NCBI RefSeq assembly: GCF_947039875.1 | Contig: NZ_CAMRAN010000013.1 | Location: 1-64,000, forward strand | Source: an uncultured Photobacterium sp. | GTDB lineage: Bacteria > Pseudomonadota > Gammaproteobacteria > Enterobacterales > Vibrionaceae | Direction: 5' to 3' | Length of the DNA stretch: 64,000 bases | Part shown: positions 8,260 through 17,098 of the stretch, in pieces | How positions within the stretch are numbered: position 1 is the first letter of the stretch | How the letters are laid out: each line of letters starts with the position of its first letter | Position numbers and translations under genes: made by a program | The notes under the pieces: generated by a model | Told to the model about the DNA's origin: nothing | The model's database searches: none | What the model saw: only the letters and a program-made list of their open reading frames with translations

Positions 8260-9318
8260 ATGCCAATGAAAACAGATGAACTTCGCACAATAAGTCTCGG
8301 TCTAATGCCGACCCCAGCAGAAGTAGAAACAGCCTCACCAATGACAGATGCTATTGCAGTGCATGTTGATAGTGCGCGTAAGCAAGTAGAGGCGATCTTA
8401 TCAGGTAAAGATTCTCGTCTTTTGGTAATTGTAGGGCCATGTTCAATTCATGACACCAATGCTGCTATGGATTATGCGAAACGCCTTGTTGCTGTACAAG
8501 AAACATATAAAGACCAACTATTTATCGTTATGCGTACTTATTTTGAAAAGCCGCGTACTGTTGTTGGTTGGAAAGGTTTAATCTCAGATCCACATTTAGA
8601 TGGCAGCCTTGATCTGGCTACTGGCTTGCATAAAGCGCGTAAACTATTAATTGATATTAATGCGCTAGGGCTACCCACTGCGACTGAGTTTTTAGATATG
8701 ATCACTGGGCAATATATTGCTGATCTTATCACATGGGGAGCCATTGGTGCCCGCACCACTGAATCTCAAATCCATCGTGAAATGGCCTCAGCACTTTCTT
8801 GCCCGGTTGGCTTTAAAAATGGTACCGATGGCAATATTAAAATTGCGATTGATGCTATTCGTGCCACGCGCGCATCTCATTTGTTTTGCTCACCCGATAA
8901 GAACGGTCAAATGACCATTTATCGTACCGCTGGCAATCCATATGGCCATATCATTCTTCGTGGTGGCAAAATGCCAAATTACCACCAACAAGATATTGCA
9001 ACGGCTTGCGAAACATTGGCTGAATTTGAATTAGCGCCAAAGCTAATTGTCGACTTCAGTCATGGAAATTGCCAAAAACAACACAAACGTCAGCTTGATG
9101 TAACGGCTGATATTTGTGAGCAAATTCGTAATGGTAGCCAGTCAATTGCAGGCATTATGGCTGAAAGCTTTATCAAAGAAGGTAATCAAGCGGTTATCTG
9201 CGGTAAAGAAAGCGAACTTGTTTATGGTCAATCAATAACAGATCCCTGTGTTGATTGGAAAGATACATTAGTGATGCTTGATATGCTGGCCTATGCAATT
9301 AAAGATGCCAACGCATAA
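8260..9318 (+). CDS. aroH: 3-deoxy-7-phosphoheptulonate synthase, AroH type
   Basis: First enzyme of aromatic amino-acid synthesis, condensing PEP with erythrose 4-phosphate in the cytoplasm. At 352 residues it is a class I DAHP synthase with VGPCSIHD, YFEKPRT, GWKGLISDP, GARTTESQ and IDFSHGN-type motifs. The N-terminal MKTDELRT, the FLDMITGQYIADLI stretch and PDKNGQMTIY resemble E. coli AroH (Trp-sensitive) more than AroG or AroF. I chose the ATG at 8260, with AAGGTAGG nine bases upstream. A second ATG two codons later is also possible. It ends at a hairpin terminator. The Trp sensitivity is inferred from similarity only. Confidence 0.9.
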   Translation: MPMKTDELRTISLGLMPTPAEVETASPMTDAIAVHVDSARKQVEAILSGKDSRLLVIVGPCSIHDTNAAMDYAKRLVAVQETYKDQLFIVMRTYFEKPRTVVGWKGLISDPHLDGSLDLATGLHKARKLLIDINALGLPTATEFLDMITGQYIADLITWGAIGARTTESQIHREMASALSCPVGFKNGTDGNIKIAIDAIRATRASHLFCSPDKNGQMTIYRTAGNPYGHIILRGGKMPNYHQQDIATACETLAEFELAPKLIVDFSHGNCQKQHKRQLDVTADICEQIRNGSQSIAGIMAESFIKEGNQAVICGKESELVYGQSITDPCVDWKDTLVMLDMLAYAIKDANA

Positions 9319-9344
9319 ATTTGCTTTACTATTTTAATACAATA

Positions 9345-9378
9345 AAAGGAGCACCAACATATTGTTGCTCCTTTCCTC
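9345..9378 (+). terminator. Hairpin after aroH
   Basis: AAAGGAGCA pairs with TGCTCCTTT across a 12-base loop, 27 bases after the aroH stop. The T-tract is short and interrupted by CC, so it may be a modest terminator. Confidence 0.6.
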
Positions 9379-9456
9379 GTATTAAATTAACAGTATAATG
9401 TACTCATTAATTCATAACGGGATAAATTTCCCATATTTAGGTTAGAGGCCAATAAC

Positions 9457-9939
9457 ATGCCATCTTTTGATATCATTTCTGAAGTAGTTACCGTAGAAAT
9501 TAAAAATGCGGTAGATAATTCAATCCGAGAAATTAGTACTCGTTTTGATTTTCGTGGTGTTGAAGCCAACGTAGAATTAAATAAAGAAATCGTCAAGATC
9601 ACGTCAGAATCAGAATTCCAAGTTGATCAAATCGTTGCTATTTTACGTGGTAATCTGGCTAAACGTGGCGTTGATGCCAATGCCCTTGAGCGTAAAACAG
9701 TGACGTTTTCTGGTAAAACAGCATCACAAAATATTGAATTTAAGCAAGGTGTCGAAACAACCAATGCTAAGAAGCTGGTTAAAGCAATTAAAGACGCAAA
9801 GCTAAAAGTTCAAGTGTCTATTCAAGGTGAAAAACTCCGCGTTACCGCTAAAAAGCGTGATGATCTACAAGCAACAATGGCACTTGTTCGTTCTCAAGAA
9901 CTGGGGCAGCCATTCCAATTTGATAATTTCCGCGATTAA
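9457..9939 (+). CDS. yajQ: YajQ family nucleotide-binding protein
   Basis: 160-residue cytoplasmic protein of the YajQ (DUF520) family, two tandem ferredoxin-like folds. It begins [10 protein letters not shown] and ends [12 protein letters not shown], both nearly identical to E. coli YajQ (163 residues). RFDFRGVEA and SKLKVQ-like segments (here [18 protein letters not shown]) also match. Family members bind nucleotides; a Xanthomonas homologue was reported to bind cyclic di-GMP, which cannot be assumed here. The ATG at 9457 has GAGG eight to ten bases upstream. It is a single-gene unit with its own terminator. Confidence 0.94.
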   Translation: MPSFDIISEVVTVEIKNAVDNSIREISTRFDFRGVEANVELNKEIVKITSESEFQVDQIVAILRGNLAKRGVDANALERKTVTFSGKTASQNIEFKQGVETTNAKKLVKAIKDAKLKVQVSIQGEKLRVTAKKRDDLQATMALVRSQELGQPFQFDNFRD

Positions 9940-9956
9940 TCACAGCAAATATTGAG

Positions 9957-9985
9957 AAGGAAGCGTTTATATGCTTCCTTTTTTT
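9957..9985 (+). terminator. Terminator after yajQ
   Basis: AAGGAAGC / GCTTCCTT with an 8-base loop, followed by a run of T. Confidence 0.88.
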
Positions 9986-10225
9986 GATCAAAACATTAAA
10001 CTTTTTTTGAGTAAATTTAAAAAAATTAATAATATTTAAACTATGATTATTAATATTATACTTTACTGTTATGCGCAAATACGTCATACAAATATAAATT
10101 AACACACGATACAAACATCAATTTATCAAAAAAACCACCTTAAAAACGCATAAATAACAGCCGTAACATAAAAATCACACCTTAGAATACTTTTTAAGCA
10201 AACGAATTTTTTTTATTTGCAAAAA

Positions 10226-10255
10226 TTGTTGCGGAGCATGCTTATACCCTATAAT
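10226..10255 (+). promoter_or_regulatory. Candidate sigma-70 promoter for sdaC
   Basis: The 495-base AT-rich gap 9986-10480 holds TTGTTG (10226-10231), an 18-base spacer and a perfect TATAAT (10250-10255). That would give a 5' leader of about 220 bases before sdaC, long enough to carry regulation. I see no riboswitch fold that I recognise and no gene in the gap. Confidence 0.45.
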
Positions 10256-10480
10256 TCACGCACTTCAATAATGGTTAATTATTTTTCATTCTCTGTAACT
10301 AACATAAGTAGGTAATAACAACAGCAACGATAACTAGCACGGAATGCTTATTACGATCATGGAACGCTCACCTCTTACAACAATTACCCTTGTTGTATAT
10401 CACTATCTATTTGCTTGCTTGTACGGCTTCACTTATCTCGGTATGCAGTGACTGAAAAGAAAATAAAGGAGATGTCCATA

Positions 10481-11770
10481 ATGGGCACCGCACAACAGAA
10501 AACAACTGCAACAACCGAAAATACCCAAAAGCTCGGCTGGAGTAAAAGTGATACCGTATGGATGCTAGGTTTATATGGCACAGCAGTTGGTGCCGGCACT
10601 TTATTTTTACCGATCAACGCTGGCGTTGGCGGTTTAATTCCCCTTATCGTAATGATGATTCTAGCGTTGCCAATGACCTTTTTTGCTCACCGAGCGATGA
10701 TGCGTTTTGTACTATCAAGTGCTAACCCTGGTGCTGATATTACAGAGGTAGTTGAAGAGCACTTTGGTAAAAATATGGGTAAGATTATTACTATCTTATA
10801 TTTCTTTGCTATCTACCCTATTTTGCTTGTTTATAGTGTGGCTTTAACTAATACCGTTGAAAGCTTTATGAAGTTTCAGTTAGGTATTGAGCCACCAGCA
10901 CGGGCAATCTTAGCTTTAGTTTTGATTCTTGTGTTAATGGCCATTGTTCGTTTAGGTGAGCAACTGATCGTAAAAGCGATGAGTATTCTAGTATTTCCCT
11001 TTGTTGCGGTTCTGCTGATGCTTGCGTTATACCTTGTTCCGCATTGGAATGGGGCTATTTTCACTGATATTATTCCTCAAGGCGGCGGCAGTAATACCGT
11101 CATCATGGCAGTATGGCTAATCTTGCCTGTAATGGTGTTTTCATTTAACCACTCACCGGTTATTTCTTCATTCGCTGTTGCTAAAGAAAAAGAATATGGT
11201 GCTAACGCAGAGCGTCAAGGTTCTCGTATTTTATTACGCGCCCATATTATGATGGTTATTACGGTGATGTTTTTTGTTTGTAGTTGCGTGTTAAGTTTAA
11301 CGCCAGCTAACCTCATCGAAGCTAAAGCACAAAATGCTTCTATTTTGACTTACCTAGCGAATCATTTTGATACACCAGTGATCGCTTATGCTGCGCCGAT
11401 TGTGGCAATTATTGCTATCACAAAATCATTCTTAGGCCACTACTTAGGTGCAAGCGAAGGTTTGAATGGTATTATTCATAAAGTTGCTCGTGATAATAAC
11501 AAGACACTTTCAGACAAAAAACTTAACAGCTTCACTGCTTTGTTTATGCTGCTTACCACTTGGGCAGTTGCAACATTAAACCCAAGTATTTTAGGTCTGA
11601 TTGAGAACTTAGGCGGACCTGTTATTGCGATGTTGTTGTTTATCATGCCAATGTATGCAATTAAGAAAGTGCCAGCGATGAAAAAATATGCGGGTTCAAT
11701 CAGTAATATTTTTGTTACCGTTATTGGTTTAATATCTATCTCTGCTATTTTCTACTCATTAGCACAGTAA
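10481..11770 (+). CDS. sdaC: Serine/proton symporter SdaC
   Basis: Inner-membrane serine transporter of the HAAAP (hydroxy/aromatic amino acid permease) family. The 429 residues equal the length of E. coli SdaC, and long blocks are shared: WMLGLYGTAVGAG, LFLPINAGVGG, ITEVVEEHFG, FAIYPILLVYSVA and SFNHSPVISSFAVAK. About eleven membrane segments are expected. The ATG at 10481 is preceded by AAGGAG nine bases upstream; the ATG three codons earlier overlaps that site and is less likely. It is a single-gene unit with a strong terminator. No serine deaminase gene is adjacent. Confidence 0.95.
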   Translation: MGTAQQKTTATTENTQKLGWSKSDTVWMLGLYGTAVGAGTLFLPINAGVGGLIPLIVMMILALPMTFFAHRAMMRFVLSSANPGADITEVVEEHFGKNMGKIITILYFFAIYPILLVYSVALTNTVESFMKFQLGIEPPARAILALVLILVLMAIVRLGEQLIVKAMSILVFPFVAVLLMLALYLVPHWNGAIFTDIIPQGGGSNTVIMAVWLILPVMVFSFNHSPVISSFAVAKEKEYGANAERQGSRILLRAHIMMVITVMFFVCSCVLSLTPANLIEAKAQNASILTYLANHFDTPVIAYAAPIVAIIAITKSFLGHYLGASEGLNGIIHKVARDNNKTLSDKKLNSFTALFMLLTTWAVATLNPSILGLIENLGGPVIAMLLFIMPMYAIKKVPAMKKYAGSISNIFVTVIGLISISAIFYSLAQ

Positions 11771-11788
11771 TATTACACGCCATAATAC

Positions 11789-11820
11789 AAAAAACCGAGC
11801 CCTAAAAGCTCGGTTTTTTT
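11789..11820 (+). terminator. Terminator after sdaC
   Basis: AAACCGAGC / GCTCGGTTT with a short loop and seven T. A-rich sequence on the left lets it also act for the convergent acyltransferase gene. Confidence 0.92.
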
Positions 11821-11853
11821 GTAGTGAATGTCGACGTTCTTCAAGTAAAAATA

Positions 11854-12801
11854 TCAATCATTTACTCGCGAATGATATAGACTTGGTTTACCCTCAGGAC
11901 GGGTTTTAAAACGGCGGTGCAACCACATATATTGACTTGGTGCCGCCATAATTGAACGTTCTACTGCTTTATTGATATACACCGCAGCAGCATCAGGATC
12001 CTTATGTGGAAACTCAGTTAATGGCGGAAATATTTTTAATGTATATTTACCACTGTTACTATTACGAATCATCGCAAAAGCCAAAGGCACCGCACCTGAA
12101 GCATCAACCAACAAACTGGTTCCGGTTGTTGTACAAGCCTCTTTCACTGCAAACAAAGGAGCAAAGGTTGAGTTACGGCCATGCCCATAATCTTGATCAG
12201 GGGCATACCATAATATCTCACCGTTCTTTAAGCCTCTAAGCATGCCTTTAACATTTTTACGATCAAGCATATATTTATTAGAGCGTACACGACCTTTAAA
12301 CTGGAAATAATCAAAACAGGGGTTATTATTCGGTCTATATACACCAACACCCGGCGTCTTTAAACCAAAAGCACGTGCACCTAATTCTAAGTTCATAGAG
12401 TGTACCGCTATTAGTAAAATGCCCTTTCCTTGCTGTTGTAACTGTTCTACGTGCTCTAATCCTTCGACCTCAACATGCCTTTCTACACGAATATCAGGCC
12501 AAAACCACGCCATTGCCGTTTCAAATAAGGCCAGCCCAGCGTTATCTATATTCTGCTTCATTATATGTTGTTGCTCTTCTTCCGCCATAAAGGGAAAACA
12601 CAGAGCGATATTTTGCTGGATTGTATCGCGGCGACCAGACATCATCGTCATGACTAATCGGCCAATACATTGCCCTAAACGAAACTGAATAAAATAAGGC
12701 AACCAACTTAGCAGATACATTATTCCTATTAATATTAAAACAGGCCAATAACGCGGATGTAAGAAAGCTTTACGAAATGCTGGCTCAGTAAATCTACTCA
12801 T
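11854..12801 (-). CDS. LpxL-type lipid A acyltransferase (copy 1)
   Basis: Inner-membrane acyltransferase that adds a secondary acyl chain to Kdo2-lipid IVA during lipid A synthesis. An N-terminal membrane anchor follows FLHPRYW. The catalytic H-x4-E motif is HSMNLE (His134, Glu139). GVYRPNNNP, RSNKYMLDRK and QYMWLHRRFKTRPEG match E. coli LpxL/LpxP. I start at 12801 (315 residues), since this aligns base for base in length with the tandem copy; an upstream ATG at 12828 adds nine residues with no support. LpxL, LpxP and LpxM cannot be told apart with certainty here. The gene lies 272 bases downstream of its paralogue and likely has its own promoter. Confidence 0.88.
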   Translation of the reverse strand: MSRFTEPAFRKAFLHPRYWPVLILIGIMYLLSWLPYFIQFRLGQCIGRLVMTMMSGRRDTIQQNIALCFPFMAEEEQQHIMKQNIDNAGLALFETAMAWFWPDIRVERHVEVEGLEHVEQLQQQGKGILLIAVHSMNLELGARAFGLKTPGVGVYRPNNNPCFDYFQFKGRVRSNKYMLDRKNVKGMLRGLKNGEILWYAPDQDYGHGRNSTFAPLFAVKEACTTTGTSLLVDASGAVPLAFAMIRNSNSGKYTLKIFPPLTEFPHKDPDAAAVYINKAVERSIMAAPSQYMWLHRRFKTRPEGKPSLYHSRVND

Positions 12802-13013
12802 AATAAAATACAGGGTTCCTCTGCTCATATTTTAAGAATACGTATTCTTAACAGTCTCTTAAAAAACTCACATAACTAATCGTGCCATTATATTATGTAA
12901 AATACTTTATTGAATGCAAGTCAATGCAATATCGCAATAGTTGCTATACAGCAAAGATTAAGTTTAGTTATTATTTGGTTAATAAATCAACGTTAATTAT
13001 TGGCTATTATATA

Positions 13014-13046
13014 AAATAAAAAAGCCCACTTAAAAAGTGAGCTTTC
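13014..13046 (-). terminator. Terminator between the two acyltransferase genes
   Basis: On the minus strand AAGCTCACTT / AAGTGGGCTT forms a stem (one G-T pair) followed by six T. It ends copy 2, so copy 1 downstream should be expressed independently. Confidence 0.85.
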
Positions 13047-13073
13047 ACAGTATTATTCATGATGTCGCTTTAA

Positions 13074-14000
13074 TTAATAAAGACTTGGCTGCCCTTCTGG
13101 ACGATTTTTAAAACGACGGTGTAACCACATATATTGGCTTGGGGCTGCCATGATTGATTGCTCTACAATCTTATTAATAAATCCAGCCGCAGCATCAGGA
13201 GCTTTATGCGGGAAGCCCTCAACAGGCTGGCATATCGTTAACGTATAATGACCAGAATCATTATCCCGTACCATAGTAAATGGCACGACAGCACAATCTG
13301 TCGCATCAACTAACAAACTTGTACCGGTTGTAGTACATGCTTGTTCAACCGCAAACAAAGGGGCAAATGTTGAACGTCGAAGACCATAGTCATGATCAGG
13401 CGCATACCATACTCGTTCACCTGATTTTAGCGCTCGCAGCATACCCTTCACATCTTTACGATCGATTAATGTACGATTAGATCGTGAACGACCTTGATAT
13501 TGGAAGAAATCAAAACACGGATTATTATTGGGACGATAAACACCCATACCTGTTTTTTTAATGCCAAAAGCTCGCGCACCAAGTTCTAGATTCATTGAAT
13601 GTACCGCAACCATTAATGCACCTCTGCCCTCGCGCTCAAGTTGCTCCATATGCTCCATTCCGTTAATCGTAACGTGACGACAAACGCGAGCATCAGACCA
13701 AAACCATGCCATTCCAGTTTCAAATAGTGCTAATCCCGTGTTATCAATATTTTCTTTAATTAAATTTTCTCGTTCATTTTCACTCATCAGAGGAAAGCAC
13801 AACTCTAGATTACGACAAATTGTATGACGACGCTTTTTCATTAACTTAATCGCTAAACGGCCAATATGTTTTCCTAAAAAATGTTGCACCGAATAGGGTA
13901 ATAAACTCAGTGAATACATTAATCCCACTAATGCTAATGTACCCCAGTAACGAGGGTGAAGTAATGATCGTGTAAATACAGGCTTATTTTTAAAACTCAT
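13074..14000 (-). CDS. LpxL-type lipid A acyltransferase (copy 2)
   Basis: Second member of the tandem pair; 308 residues, similar throughout to copy 1. It has LLHPRYW, the catalytic HSMNLE (His134, Glu139), GVYRPNNNP, RSNRTLIDRKDVKG, YAPDHDYG and QYMWLHRRFKNRPEG. It lacks the short tail after PSLY that copy 1 has. The ATG at 14000 has AGG about 12 bases upstream, a weak site. Carrying two LpxL-type enzymes could allow two acyl chains or temperature-dependent acyl choice, as LpxL and LpxP do in E. coli. The assignment to one step is not possible from sequence alone. Confidence 0.88.
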   Translation of the reverse strand: MSFKNKPVFTRSLLHPRYWGTLALVGLMYSLSLLPYSVQHFLGKHIGRLAIKLMKKRRHTICRNLELCFPLMSENERENLIKENIDNTGLALFETGMAWFWSDARVCRHVTINGMEHMEQLEREGRGALMVAVHSMNLELGARAFGIKKTGMGVYRPNNNPCFDFFQYQGRSRSNRTLIDRKDVKGMLRALKSGERVWYAPDHDYGLRRSTFAPLFAVEQACTTTGTSLLVDATDCAVVPFTMVRDNDSGHYTLTICQPVEGFPHKAPDAAAGFINKIVEQSIMAAPSQYMWLHRRFKNRPEGQPSLY

Positions 14001-14212
14001 GCGATATTGTGACCTATTTTTTCGTTATTTTTTATCCTAAAAAACACAAAAAATATAATAATTAGATAGGCCTCCATAATAAGGCCTAACCATAATAGTA
14101 AACAGAAAAACTCGTCTATTTGTGATGAAAATTGACCCAATACAAACTTTCCAATAAAAATAAATAAAAATCTGTTTAATATGCGGATATTCTGTATAAA
14201 AAACAACCACAA
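13997..14212 (-). CDS. Doubtful small hydrophobic ORF upstream of acyltransferase copy 2
   Basis: A 71-codon frame that would start at a TTG and ends with its stop overlapping the acyltransferase start as ATGA, the usual form of translational coupling. The product would have two hydrophobic stretches rich in Phe, Ile and Leu. The sequence is very AT-rich and there is no convincing ribosome binding site, so it may be chance. The rest of the gap (14213-14371) shows nothing recognisable. Confidence 0.2.
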   Translation of the reverse strand: MWLFFIQNIRILNRFLFIFIGKFVLGQFSSQIDEFFCLLLWLGLIMEAYLIIIFFVFFRIKNNEKIGHNIA

Positions 14213-14371
14213 TGAAATATTAAAGATATCTAAATCTTTTTATTATCAAATTGTTATTTATCACTTATATCGACTTTCTCCTCTTACTTAACGAGTAATA
14301 TGTAACAACCCGTAACAGAGGCTCGTTCAATACGCATTTTTCCGTATAATTGTCCTATCTTTCTTTACTCT

Positions 14372-15466
14372 GTGGATCATGCATTGGAATTATTGGTAAT
14401 CGATTTTTTAGGTAAGCCGTTACGACTTGAAGGTTCAATGGCAGGATGGCAACAATTATTTTGGGACAACACCCTCGTCTCTCAAATTGCCGCTGCACCA
14501 ACCGATACAGATCAGTTTATACATCAGTTTGAGCTTTCAAATAATGAACAAACCATTCAATGCCAACTGAACGGTAGCTTGAGTTGGCAGCCTTTTCTGA
14601 TCCAATATCACGCGACAGCTAATAACCAAATGATTGCGCAAGGCAAGCGGGATGTTAAAGATATTGAACGTCAACACCCTCAGCAACCGATAAAACCAGA
14701 GAAAAAATTCAGCCTGATTGGATTAGTGTCTTTAGGCATGAAAGCCCTCAAAAGTGCTAAATTAATTAAGGTCGTACTTGCCTCTGCGAGCCTTGCTGCT
14801 TATTCATGGCTATTCTCAATTCAATTTGCATTAGCGTTACTGGCTTGTTTAGTTTTCCATGAATATGGGCATATTCGTGCCATGAAATATTTTGGCATGA
14901 AAACCAAAGGCATTTATTTAATTCCTTTTCTTGGCGGTTTAGCATTAAGTGATGAAAAAATTAACACCCGTTGGCAGGATGTAGTGATTTCAATTATGGG
15001 GCCGGCATTTGGTTTAATCATGTCATTAGCCAGCATGATCGCTTATTGGATCACTGGCGAAATGTTTTTTGCGGGCTTAGCCGTTTTTAATGCACTGTTA
15101 AATTTATTTAATTTATTACCTATTCTACCTCTCGATGGCGGTCATGTTCTAAAAAGCATTAGTTTTTCGATGAACAGTAAAATTGGCATTATTGCTTGTG
15201 CATTGGCGGCAGTTGCTGGGGTAATTTTAAGCTACCGTTTAGGGCTGACTCTATTTGGCTTCCTATTGATTATGGGCAGTTTAGAGATTATTTTTGAATG
15301 GAAACAGCGTCATCAAAGTCATTTATTGCCACTAGATCGTTACGGTCAAATATTCTCAACCGTATGGTATGTCAGTCTTGTTGCTGCCTTTATCGGTATT
15401 ATTGCCTACTTTGCGAGCCTAGGTGACAGCTTACTTAGCTTGCCGCTACAAATTTTAGGCACTTAA
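14372..15466 (+). CDS. Site-2 protease family (M50) membrane metallopeptidase
   Basis: 364-residue integral membrane protease of the S2P/M50 family, which cleaves substrates within the membrane. The zinc-binding motif HEYGH is at residues 163-167, at the end of a membrane helix, and the third zinc ligand lies in NLLPILPLDGGH (Asp255), as expected for the family. About 130 residues before the first membrane segment form a soluble N-terminal region that I do not recognise. I use the GTG at 14372, but no ribosome binding site is clear and the start could be a little downstream. It is followed by a shared terminator. The substrate is unknown. Confidence 0.85.
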   Translation: MDHALELLVIDFLGKPLRLEGSMAGWQQLFWDNTLVSQIAAAPTDTDQFIHQFELSNNEQTIQCQLNGSLSWQPFLIQYHATANNQMIAQGKRDVKDIERQHPQQPIKPEKKFSLIGLVSLGMKALKSAKLIKVVLASASLAAYSWLFSIQFALALLACLVFHEYGHIRAMKYFGMKTKGIYLIPFLGGLALSDEKINTRWQDVVISIMGPAFGLIMSLASMIAYWITGEMFFAGLAVFNALLNLFNLLPILPLDGGHVLKSISFSMNSKIGIIACALAAVAGVILSYRLGLTLFGFLLIMGSLEIIFEWKQRHQSHLLPLDRYGQIFSTVWYVSLVAAFIGIIAYFASLGDSLLSLPLQILGT

Positions 15467-15512
15467 TTATATTGGCTTAACCATATAGATCAACACGACA
15501 AAAAATAACAAT

Positions 15513-15551
15513 AAAAAAGCCAGCATTCGAATAATAATTGCTGGCTTTTCT
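15513..15551. terminator. Bidirectional terminator
   Basis: AAAAGCCAGCA (15515-15525) pairs with TGCTGGCTTTT (15539-15549). It lies between the convergent M50 protease and yajD, and its T-tract is better on the minus strand. Confidence 0.88.
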
Positions 15552-15598
15552 TGGCTGTTATAATCAATAACAGCATCTAATCTTATTCGCGTGTTAGA

Positions 15599-15952
15599 TT
15601 ATTTTTTCTTTTCCATCATCGCTTTAAGATCTGCAAATGGGTTAAATGTCGCAGCTTGGTGATCATCTTCACCCGCACGAATTACACTGCCTTGACCATT
15701 ATCAGCATCGGTGTATTTCTCATGCTCATGATCATGACAAAATAAGCATAACAACTCCCAATTACTACCATCTTGAGGGTTATTAGTATGATCATGATCG
15801 ACGTGGTGAACAGTTAACTCACGTAGATTTGAATAAACAAACTCACGCGAACAACGGCCACACACCCAAGGATATATTTTTAATGCTTTTTCACGGTAGC
15901 CCGCTTCTTGGCGAGCATAAGCAGCACTAGTACCAGTATAATCAGATGACAT
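15599..15952 (-). CDS. yajD: HNH nuclease family protein YajD
   Basis: 117-residue protein nearly collinear with E. coli YajD. It has GYREKALKIYPWVCGRC, then the HNH core LTVHHVDHDHTNNP, CLFCHDHEHEKYT and the tail NPFADLKAMM. Two Cys-x2-Cys pairs (CGRC, CLFC) should bind zinc, as in McrA-like HNH proteins. Its substrate is not established. The ATG at 15952 has AGG seven bases upstream. It is a single-gene unit. Confidence 0.93.
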   Translation of the reverse strand: MSSDYTGTSAAYARQEAGYREKALKIYPWVCGRCSREFVYSNLRELTVHHVDHDHTNNPQDGSNWELLCLFCHDHEHEKYTDADNGQGSVIRAGEDDHQAATFNPFADLKAMMEKKK

Positions 15953-16387
15953 ATCTTGACCTATTTTATAAAGAAATAAACCGCTAGTCTCTCTAGCCGT
16001 TTAGGCAACTCTCTGCCAATGGCCGTATTGAACCATCACCGAACAACAAATTTCAAGTAAAGTTTCAGCTCTTCTGTTATCTATCACATTTTAATCTAGG
16101 TTGATCTTTTAATACAAACAGTTAGCTTGAAATCGTTTTTAAGTGCCTCCATATATAGAATAGGCAATCTTTTCCGTTAAAAATCACACAGAAATTCATT
16201 GTATTTAACTTAATATTTTGACTGTAATTTAAGCGAAGAGACCTTTTATTCGAGATTTTAGAAGATAAAACCTTGTATAGATAACACGTTTTTAAAAGGT
16301 CTATGCTAAGATTCATTCAATTATTTGAAGCTGATTCTAACAGAACGTTTCACGAATCGACCTTTAACCGCTAAGAGTAAACAAATT
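15953..16387. other. Intergenic region before the DUF2760 gene
   Basis: 435 AT-rich bases expected to hold the divergent promoters of yajD and the Hsp70 cluster. No RNA gene, palindromic operator or conserved open frame stands out. The 21 codons from 16325 are in frame with the DUF2760 gene but start at TTG and have no ribosome binding site. I saw no heat-shock (sigma-32) promoter. Confidence 0.5.
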
Positions 16388-17098
16388 ATGGCTTTTGATT
16401 TTTCCAATATGCTCACTGAATTATCAGCGATGCACGTAGATTTGTCGGCGATGCCAACGAGTATCGACATGGGGCACGCGATCTTAGGCGCATTAGCAGT
16501 GATCTTTTTGTTAATGTATCTAATGAAAAAAGGTAAACCTGTTGAGATCGAAAAAATTGTTGAAAAAGAGATTGAAGTAGAAAAAATCGTTGAGATTGAA
16601 AAACCCGTCGAGATAATCATTGAGAAGATCGTCGAGAAACCTGTTGAAAAAATTGTTGAAGTAGAAAAAATTGTTGAGAAAATCGTTGAAGTAGAAGTTG
16701 AACCTAAACTTAAAACATCAACACCCGATTCAGCTCTCCAGCTACTGTCACTTTTACAACAAGACGCGCGCTTTATTGATTTTATGCAAGAAGATCTTAA
16801 AGGCTTTGCCGATGCTGATATTGGTGCCGCTGCTCGTGTTATTCATGAAGGTGGTCAGAAAGTACTTAACGAATACTTTAGTTTCGCACCTGTTCGTACT
16901 GAAGAAGAAGAATCACGTATTACCCTACCTCAAGGTTTTAACGCATCTGAAGTACGCTTAACGGGTAACGTAGTTGGTGAAGCACCATTTAATGGCACTT
17001 TAATCCATCGCGGTTGGAAAGTGACAAATGTTAAATTGCCTAAATTGGCAGAAGGCCATGATGTACATATCATCGCAGCCGCTGAGGTAGAACTATAA
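16388..17098 (+). CDS. DUF2760 membrane protein with charged repeat stalk
   Basis: 236 residues. Layout: a short N-terminal segment, one membrane helix (about residues 28-45), a stalk of roughly 60 residues built from degenerate EKIVE/EKPVE/VEVEKI units, then a globular DUF2760 domain from about residue 115. This domain includes LQLLSLLQQDARFIDF and AARVIHEGG. The protein should be tethered to the inner membrane, with the DUF2760 domain most likely cytoplasmic beside the two Hsp70 proteins encoded after it. I start at the ATG at 16388 (MAFDFSNML). Its stop overlaps the next gene's ATG by one base (TAATG), implying translational coupling. The function is unknown. Confidence 0.85.
   Translation: MAFDFSNMLTELSAMHVDLSAMPTSIDMGHAILGALAVIFLLMYLMKKGKPVEIEKIVEKEIEVEKIVEIEKPVEIIIEKIVEKPVEKIVEVEKIVEKIVEVEVEPKLKTSTPDSALQLLSLLQQDARFIDFMQEDLKGFADADIGAAARVIHEGGQKVLNEYFSFAPVRTEEEESRITLPQGFNASEVRLTGNVVGEAPFNGTLIHRGWKVTNVKLPKLAEGHDVHIIAAAEVEL

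Noticed and set aside
16321..16620. 99-codon minus-strand frame opposite the DUF2760 repeat region.
   Set aside because: Its Ser/Thr/Ile/Phe repetition is the antisense of the EKIVE repeats, so it is a shadow frame.
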